DNA of 64,000 nucleotides from JACMQX01 sp040385105 (GTDB lineage Bacteria; Pseudomonadota; Gammaproteobacteria; Burkholderiales; Burkholderiaceae_C): the NCBI GenBank assembly GCA_040385105.1, contig JAZKHY010000036.1, positions 1 through 64,000 on the forward strand, in the 5' to 3' direction. A program made the translations under genes and the position numbers. Positions 59,519-64,000 of the stretch are shown one piece after another. Positions within the stretch are counted from its first letter, which is position 1. The number at the start of each line of letters is the position of its first letter. A model generated the notes under the pieces. It had not been told where the DNA came from, did not search any database, and saw nothing but the letters and a program-made list of their open reading frames with translations.

Positions 59519-61453
59519 CTACGGCAGCGTGACGGGCGTGGCCGGGCGGCGCAGGGGCAGCCAGAGCCTGAAAAGCGTTCCCCGCGCCGCCGGCTCCCAG
59601 CTGACGCGGGCGCCGATGGCCTCCGAGCGGCGCAGCAGGTTGTGCAGGCCCTTGCCGTTGCCGCCCTTGAGCGCCGCATCGGCGTCAAAGCCCTGGCCGT
59701 CGTCCTGCACGCTCACCAGCACGGCGTCGCCTTCGAAGGACGTGGCCACCCGGATCTCGCCGGCCTGCGTGTGCTTGATGACGTTGGTGAATACCTCCTG
59801 CAGGATGCGCAGGATGTGCAGCGCGCTGCGCGGGTCGAGCCAGTCAAGAGTCGGCACGTCGCGCACTTCCCAGCGCAGCGCGATGCCGGTGCTCTCCAGG
59901 CGCGGCCCGAGCCGGAAGCGCAGCGTTGCCAGCAGCAGGAGCAGGTCGGCCTCCACCGGCTCCAGCGAGTCGATGGCCAGCTTGAGGTCGTCAATGCATT
60001 CGCGCAGTACCTGGGCAACCTGCACCTCGCCAAGGCGGCCGCGCTCCACCACCTTGAGGGCGCTCATCAGCGAGGAGCCCAGCCCGTCGTGCATGTCCTG
60101 CATCAGCCGCTGGCGCTCCTGGCTCAGCATCTCGCGCTGCTCGACTTCGCGCAGGCGGTTGTGGCTGAGCGTGAGCTCGGCTTCGCGCTCGCTCAGCCGC
60201 TGCTCCAGGCCCATGTTGAGCTTCTCGACCTGGTCGATGGCGCCGATATAGCGGCGGTACATCACCACCATGAAGATCGCGAACGTGCCGATGCAGGTGT
60301 AGGGCAGCAGGTAGTAGCCGTCCACGCCGATCAGGTAGTTCTGCAGCATCCAGTCGTGCATGCCGCAGGGAATGGTCAGGCCGTTCCACACCGACAGCAG
60401 CATGCCGTCGCGCGAGCCCACCTGGCGCGACACCCAGAAGCCCGCCACGGAGGCCGCCACCGTGATGCCCAGCAGGATCAGGTAGGCCAGCGGCGCAAGC
60501 AGGGCCAGGTTGGGCAGCACGTCGGTCAGCGGCAGCGTGGCCGCGCTGGCAAACAGCATCAGGCCGACCAGCCAGCGTTCCAGCCGCCGGTAGCGGCGCT
60601 CGGCCAGCATGAAGGTGAAGAAGTAGACGTTGACCACCAGCCAGCCCAGCGAGTTCACCGTGAGCCAGCCGAACCAGTCCTCCGGGATCGGCAGCGGCTC
60701 CAGCCCCAGGTAGTAGTGCATGCAGCGCACGTAGAACAGCACCGAGGAGCCGAAGAACAGCAGGTAGATGGTCTCGCGCCGCCGCATGGCCCAGACACCC
60801 AGCGCGAAAAGGCCCACCGCCAGGAAGGCGCCGCTGCTCAGGAAGGGCAGGTCGGCCTGCAGCCACTCGCGCATGCGCTTGCGCCAGGCAAGGGCCTCCT
60901 CGTCGCCGATGTCGAAGCTGGAGATGGCGCCGCCGGCACTGCGCAGGCTGTCCATGCGGATCAGCACCGTGCCGGGCAGGCCGCTGTCGGCCTGCTCGTC
61001 CAGCGGGATCCACAAGGGGTGGTTGAAGCCGTTCCAGACCGGCCCGCCGCGCGAGCGGAACAGCAGCTTGCCGTCGCCATAGACGGCGATCCGCCCGATC
61101 GTCTGCCAGCGCGGCATGAACAGGTAGGTGGAGCCTTTGGCGGCCGGTTCGAGCCCGGCGATGTGGACGCGGTACCAGGTGGTGACGATGCCGGTGCCTG
61201 CGCCGTTGGCGGGGTTGATGTCGCGCGCGAGCGCATGGGGCAGGCTGACCGGGGACCAACTGCCCGGCAATGCGGCTTCGTCCACCGTCGGTGGCGGCGC
61301 GGCGAATGTGCCGGTGCCAGCGATGAGGATCTCGGCGCGATCGAAATGCAGGACGTTGCCGCCGGCGGCCCGGGCCTGCGTCATGCACAGCAGGAGGCAG
61401 GCGAACCCCAGCAGCCGGCTAGCGAGCCAGAATGCCCTGGTTCCTGGCCTCAT
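59519..61453 (-). CDS. Membrane sensor histidine kinase, 7TMR-DISM-like, NarL-type
   Basis: This 644-residue kinase has a signal peptide (ASRLLGFACLLLCMTQARAA), a periplasmic sensing domain (about 30-190, TWYRVHIAGLEPAAKGSTYL), seven hydrophobic helices (about 200-395) and a coiled coil. The kinase core follows: HisKA_3 motif LMQDMHDGLGSSLMSALKVV and HATPase block VFTNVIKHTQAGEIRVATSF, DDGQGFD. The start at 61453 (MRPGTRAFWLAS) is preferred; its first 35 bp overlap the response regulator gene, so the two form one operon. Confidence 0.88.
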   Translation of the reverse strand: MRPGTRAFWLASRLLGFACLLLCMTQARAAGGNVLHFDRAEILIAGTGTFAAPPPTVDEAALPGSWSPVSLPHALARDINPANGAGTGIVTTWYRVHIAGLEPAAKGSTYLFMPRWQTIGRIAVYGDGKLLFRSRGGPVWNGFNHPLWIPLDEQADSGLPGTVLIRMDSLRSAGGAISSFDIGDEEALAWRKRMREWLQADLPFLSSGAFLAVGLFALGVWAMRRRETIYLLFFGSSVLFYVRCMHYYLGLEPLPIPEDWFGWLTVNSLGWLVVNVYFFTFMLAERRYRRLERWLVGLMLFASAATLPLTDVLPNLALLAPLAYLILLGITVAASVAGFWVSRQVGSRDGMLLSVWNGLTIPCGMHDWMLQNYLIGVDGYYLLPYTCIGTFAIFMVVMYRRYIGAIDQVEKLNMGLEQRLSEREAELTLSHNRLREVEQREMLSQERQRLMQDMHDGLGSSLMSALKVVERGRLGEVQVAQVLRECIDDLKLAIDSLEPVEADLLLLLATLRFRLGPRLESTGIALRWEVRDVPTLDWLDPRSALHILRILQEVFTNVIKHTQAGEIRVATSFEGDAVLVSVQDDGQGFDADAALKGGNGKGLHNLLRRSEAIGARVSWEPAARGTLFRLWLPLRRPATPVTLP

Positions 61454-62108
61454 AGATTGCCTCGGCTTTGGAGCTGACTTCGAGTTTTGCATAGATGCGG
61501 CGGACAAAGGTCAACACGGTGTGGCGCGACACGCCGATGAGCTGCGCGATCTCGTCATAGGCAAAGCCCTTGGTGATGAGTTCCAGCACTTCCTGCTCGC
61601 GTGCTGACAGCGTGGTGCGCCGCGCGTCGTCCGGCAGGGCCGGCGCAGCCGATGGCGCGGGGGCGGGCTGGCGGAAGCGCGTCAGGATCTGGCGCGCGAT
61701 CAGCGGGCTGATCGGGCTGCCGCCGGCGTTGAGGCTGCGGATTTCCTCCACCATCTTGCGGGGCACGCTGTCCTTGAGCAGGTAACCTGCAGCACCGGCC
61801 TCGATCGACTGGATCACGTGGGCTTCGTCGCCGAAGGTGGTGCTCACCATGGCGTGGCAGGCCGGCCAGAGGATCTGCGCGGCCCGGATCACGTCGATGC
61901 CGGAACCGTCGGGCAGGCCCAGGTCCACAAGGAGCACATCGGCGGGCGGCAGCTGCAGCGCCTTCATGCCCTCGGCCCGCGTGGAGGCGACGGACACCAG
62001 CGTCATGTCGCCGGCCTCGGCGATGGCGGCCGCGAACGCATCCCGGAAATGGGCATCATCCTCGACCAGCGCGACGCGGATGAGGGAGGCATCGGGGGAG
62101 CCTTGCAT
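61419..62108 (-). CDS. NarL/FixJ-family response regulator
   Basis: This 229-residue regulator has a receiver domain (ALVEDDAHFRDAFAAAIAEA; phospho-Asp in LLVDLGLPDGSGIDVI near residue 59) and a LuxR-type helix-turn-helix (LSAREQEVLELITKGFAYDE, IAQLIGVSRHTVLTFVRRIY). It is the partner of the overlapping kinase gene downstream. Confidence 0.95.
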   Translation of the reverse strand: MQGSPDASLIRVALVEDDAHFRDAFAAAIAEAGDMTLVSVASTRAEGMKALQLPPADVLLVDLGLPDGSGIDVIRAAQILWPACHAMVSTTFGDEAHVIQSIEAGAAGYLLKDSVPRKMVEEIRSLNAGGSPISPLIARQILTRFRQPAPAPSAAPALPDDARRTTLSAREQEVLELITKGFAYDEIAQLIGVSRHTVLTFVRRIYAKLEVSSKAEAIYEARNQGILAR

Positions 62109-62184
62109 CAGCGGATTGTCACATGCCGGGCCGGGTGTGCGCTGTCCCCTGTTCTAGCGACAGATGCGGTCCGATAATGCGCCG

Positions 62185-62982
62185 ATGACACCGCAAACCC
62201 TGCTCCAGCATCTTGATTCCGGCCAGCTCTGGCCTTCGGCCCCGAGCGATGTGCCGGGCTTTGACGCCGCCGCAGCCTACCGCGGCGCGCTGGCGGTGCG
62301 GGCGCTGCGCATGGCGCGCGGCGAGGTGCCGCAGGGCTACAAGATCGGCTTCACCAACCGCAGCATCTGGCCGCGCTACGGCGTGTTCGCGCCGATCTGG
62401 GGGACGGTCTGGGACACCACGGTCACGCACTGCGACGGCGAAGGCAGCCTGTCGCTGGACCGCACGGCGCAGCCGCGGCTGGAACCCGAGGCGGTGTTCG
62501 GCATGGCCGCCACGCCGCCGGCAGGCGCTTCGCTGGAAGATCTTTTTGCCTGCATTGCCTGGGTGGCCCCGGGCTTCGAGGTCGTGCAGTCGCACCTGCC
62601 GGACTGGAAGTTCCGTGCGGCCGACACCATGGCCGACAGCGGCCTGCATGCGCGCCTGCTGGTCGGCCGCAAGCTTGCGCTGCGCGAGGTGGCGGCGTCG
62701 GCAAATGAGCTGGACGCAATTCTGGCCGCCTGCCGCGTCAGCCTTCGCCAGGGCAACAGGGTGGTTGACCAGGGCCAGGGCGCCAACGTGCTGGACAGCC
62801 CGCTGCGCGCGCTGCATCATTTCCTGGCCGAACTGCGCCAGTGCCCCGGCGCCACCGACCTGCAACCCGGCGACGTGATCACCACCGGCACCTGGACAGA
62901 TGCCTGGCCGGTCCGGCCGGGAGAGGTCTGGACCGGCGACTTCAGCGCACCGCTGCACCCGCTGACGGTGAGCTTCAAATAG
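62185..62982 (+). CDS. 2-keto-4-pentenoate hydratase/FAH-family enzyme
   Basis: This 265-residue protein fits the fumarylacetoacetase/hydratase superfamily (MhpD/decarboxylase-like): GYKIGFTNRSIWPRYGVFAP near 55, LEPEAVFGMAATPPAGASLE near 102, WVAPGFEVVQSHLPDWKFRA near 130, DVITTGTWTDAWPVRPGE near the end. It would hydrate or decarboxylate a 2-oxo acid. The ATG at 62185 is preferred over one at 62164. It stands next to the tRNA gene. Confidence 0.88.
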   Translation: MTPQTLLQHLDSGQLWPSAPSDVPGFDAAAAYRGALAVRALRMARGEVPQGYKIGFTNRSIWPRYGVFAPIWGTVWDTTVTHCDGEGSLSLDRTAQPRLEPEAVFGMAATPPAGASLEDLFACIAWVAPGFEVVQSHLPDWKFRAADTMADSGLHARLLVGRKLALREVAASANELDAILAACRVSLRQGNRVVDQGQGANVLDSPLRALHHFLAELRQCPGATDLQPGDVITTGTWTDAWPVRPGEVWTGDFSAPLHPLTVSFK

Positions 62983-62986
62983 ACCG

Positions 62987-62995
62987 TGCTATACT
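62987..62995 (+). promoter_or_regulatory. Extended -10 promoter for tRNA-Arg
   Basis: TGCTATACT (TG-N-TATACT) lies 10 bp before the mature tRNA start at 63006 and overlaps the stop region of the hydratase gene. No well-placed -35 box is visible. Confidence 0.6.
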
Positions 62996-63005
62996 TTGCG
63001 GCTTC

Positions 63006-63082
63006 GCGGCTGTAGCTCAGTTGGATAGAGTACTTGGCTACGAACCAAGGGGTCGTGGGTTCAATTCCTGCCAGCCGCACCA
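63006..63082 (+). tRNA. tRNA-Arg (anticodon ACG)
   Basis: The 77-nt sequence folds as a cloverleaf. The acceptor GCGGCTG pairs with CAGCCGC, the D-arm TAGCTCAGTTGGATAGAG is standard, the anticodon stem CTTGG/CCAAG encloses CTACGAA (anticodon ACG), and the T-arm GTGGGTTCAATTCCTGC has the GTTCAA loop. CCA is encoded. It reads CGU/CGC/CGA Arg codons after adenosine-to-inosine editing. Confidence 0.97.
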
Positions 63083-63092
63083 AAATTCGTAA

Positions 63093-63129
63093 GAAAAAAG
63101 CCTGAAGAGCGATCTTCAGGCTTTTTTTT
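63093..63129. terminator. Bidirectional Rho-independent terminator
   Basis: AAGCCTGAAGA (63098-63108) and TCTTCAGGCTT (63113-63123) form a perfect 11-bp stem with a GCGA tetraloop, followed by a run of T residues (to 63129) and preceded by an A-run. It ends the tRNA transcript and, from the other side, the kinase gene. Confidence 0.95.
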
Positions 63130-63154
63130 CGCTTTTCGTTGCGTTTGTCATCCC

Positions 63155-64000
63155 TCATAGCGTTGCCAGCGCGGCGTGGCGCGGTAGCACCACCCGGAAC
63201 ACCGACCCCTTGCCCGGCGCGCTGCGCACGTCGATCCGTCCGCCGTGCTGCTTGACGATGCCGTACGACAGCGACAGCCCCAGCCCGGTGCCGACGCCGA
63301 CCGGCTTGGTGGTGAAGAAGGGATCGAAGATGCGGTCCAGGTGCTCGGCGCTGATGCCTTTGCCGTTGTCTTCCACTTCCACCCACACGTTGTCGTCGTC
63401 CTGGCCGGTGCGCAAGGTGATGCGGCCCTGTCCCTCGATGGCGTGGGCGGCGTTGATCAGCAGGTTCAGGAACACCTGGTTCAGGTGCGAGGGCATGCAT
63501 TCTATCTCTGAAATCGCGCCATATTCCTTGACCAGCTCGACTTTGTGCTTGAGTTCGCTCCAAGCCACGTTGACGGTGCTGTCCAGGCCCTTTTCCAGGT
63601 TGGCCGGCTGCAGTTCGGTCTGGTCGACGTGGGAGAAATCCTTCAGGTCCTGCACGATGCGCTTGACCCGCTGCAAGCCGTCGACCGATTCGCTCAGCAG
63701 GCTGGCGACGTCCTCGCGCAGGAACACCAGGTCGATTTGCCGCTTCAGGGCGGTGACGGCGGCGCGGGTGGCGGGCGTGAGCTCGGCCTCCGCCGCCTCG
63801 TAGGCCGCCAGCGCCTTGAACAGGTCGGCCACGTATTGCTGCAGCGAGCCCAGGTTGGAGTTGACGAAGGCCACGGGATTGTTGATTTCATGGGCGACGC
63901 CGGCCGCCAGCTGGCCGATCGAGGCCATTTTCTCCGATTGCAGCAACTGGCTGTGCGCCTCCGCCAGCTTGCGGATCAGCTCTTCCTGGCGCGCCTTTTC
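63155..64000 (-). CDS. Sensor histidine kinase, C-terminal part (cut by window end)
   Basis: The frame is open to the window edge, so the N-terminal part lies beyond it. The visible part has an H-box GVAHEINNPVAFVNSN, the N-box NLLINAAHAIEGQG, the G-boxes DNGKGIS and VGTGLGLSLSYGIVKQH, and a coiled-coil start (EKARQEELIRKLAEAHSQ). The sensing domain cannot be seen. It is terminated by the hairpin at 63093-63129. Confidence 0.9.
   Translation of the reverse strand, partial: EKARQEELIRKLAEAHSQLLQSEKMASIGQLAAGVAHEINNPVAFVNSNLGSLQQYVADLFKALAAYEAAEAELTPATRAAVTALKRQIDLVFLREDVASLLSESVDGLQRVKRIVQDLKDFSHVDQTELQPANLEKGLDSTVNVAWSELKHKVELVKEYGAISEIECMPSHLNQVFLNLLINAAHAIEGQGRITLRTGQDDDNVWVEVEDNGKGISAEHLDRIFDPFFTTKPVGVGTGLGLSLSYGIVKQHGGRIDVRSAPGKGSVFRVVLPRHAALATL

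Noticed and set aside
63006..63082. tRNA-Arg as a phage or island attachment site
   Set aside because: No integrase gene and no repeat of the tRNA 3' end were found in the window.

Overview
The window is high-GC DNA (mid-60s % by eye), densely coding on both strands. It suggests a betaproteobacterium of the Burkholderiales, most likely Comamonadaceae. The reasons are five features typical of that group: three Bug-type (tripartite tricarboxylate) solute receptors, several type III CoA-transferases, a kinase/PP2C/rph/rdgB/hemW block, GlxA-type AraC regulators, and LysR-controlled catabolic operons. Family names come from recognised motifs; no database search was possible.

Layout. 1-6652: housekeeping block (Ser/Thr kinase end, PP2C phosphatase, rph, rdgB, hemW, a DUF2726 protein, a small unknown, an aldehyde dehydrogenase). 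6653-9190: accessory island of lower GC, with a putative lipoprotein, a structured leader, a NYN nuclease-like gene, a Cys-rich small protein and a CopG-type antitoxin without a visible toxin. Every intergenic gap from 8292 to 9190 carries a 27-31 bp near-perfect palindrome, four in all. 9169-14282: serine hydrolase, flavin monooxygenase-like protein, GNAT, SnoaL-like protein, D-aminoacylase-like amidohydrolase. 14451-25324: LysR, an M14-like DUF2817 protein, two isonitrile hydratase-like DJ-1 proteins around a GlxA regulator, a branched-chain-type ABC importer with fused permeases, a DadA-like oxidase and an RraA-like protein. This reads as an uptake and degradation unit for an unusual nitrogen compound. 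25372-29811: two overlapping sensor kinase genes and a hemerythrin. 30024-38507: vanadium haloperoxidase-like protein, GlxA regulator, methyltransferase, SARP/BTAD regulator, LysR, solute-binding protein, Asp/Glu racemase and PAS kinase.

38492-48484: a CoA-ester catabolic region with a citryl-CoA lyase-like enzyme, two type III CoA-transferases, two MaoC hydratases, an acyl-CoA dehydrogenase, two Bug receptors, an SDR and an IclR regulator. Its two divergent promoters share a 15-bp motif, which suggests one regulon. A 663-bp non-coding element with 44-bp terminal inverted repeats and nested palindromes lies inside it. 48648-56959: secreted beta/gamma-crystallin/glycine-zipper protein, a second methyltransferase, sterol desaturase-like protein, a SARP/BTAD regulator fused to an alpha/beta hydrolase, a free hydrolase, and a Bug receptor/dimeric-barrel/alcohol dehydrogenase operon under a divergent LysR gene. 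57954-62108: NTF2-like protein, metallo-beta-lactamase-fold protein and a NarL-type two-component system. 62185-64000: FAH/hydratase-family enzyme, tRNA-Arg(ACG) with a strong terminator, and the C-terminal part of another sensor kinase.

No phage integrase, transposase, CRISPR array or rRNA gene was seen.
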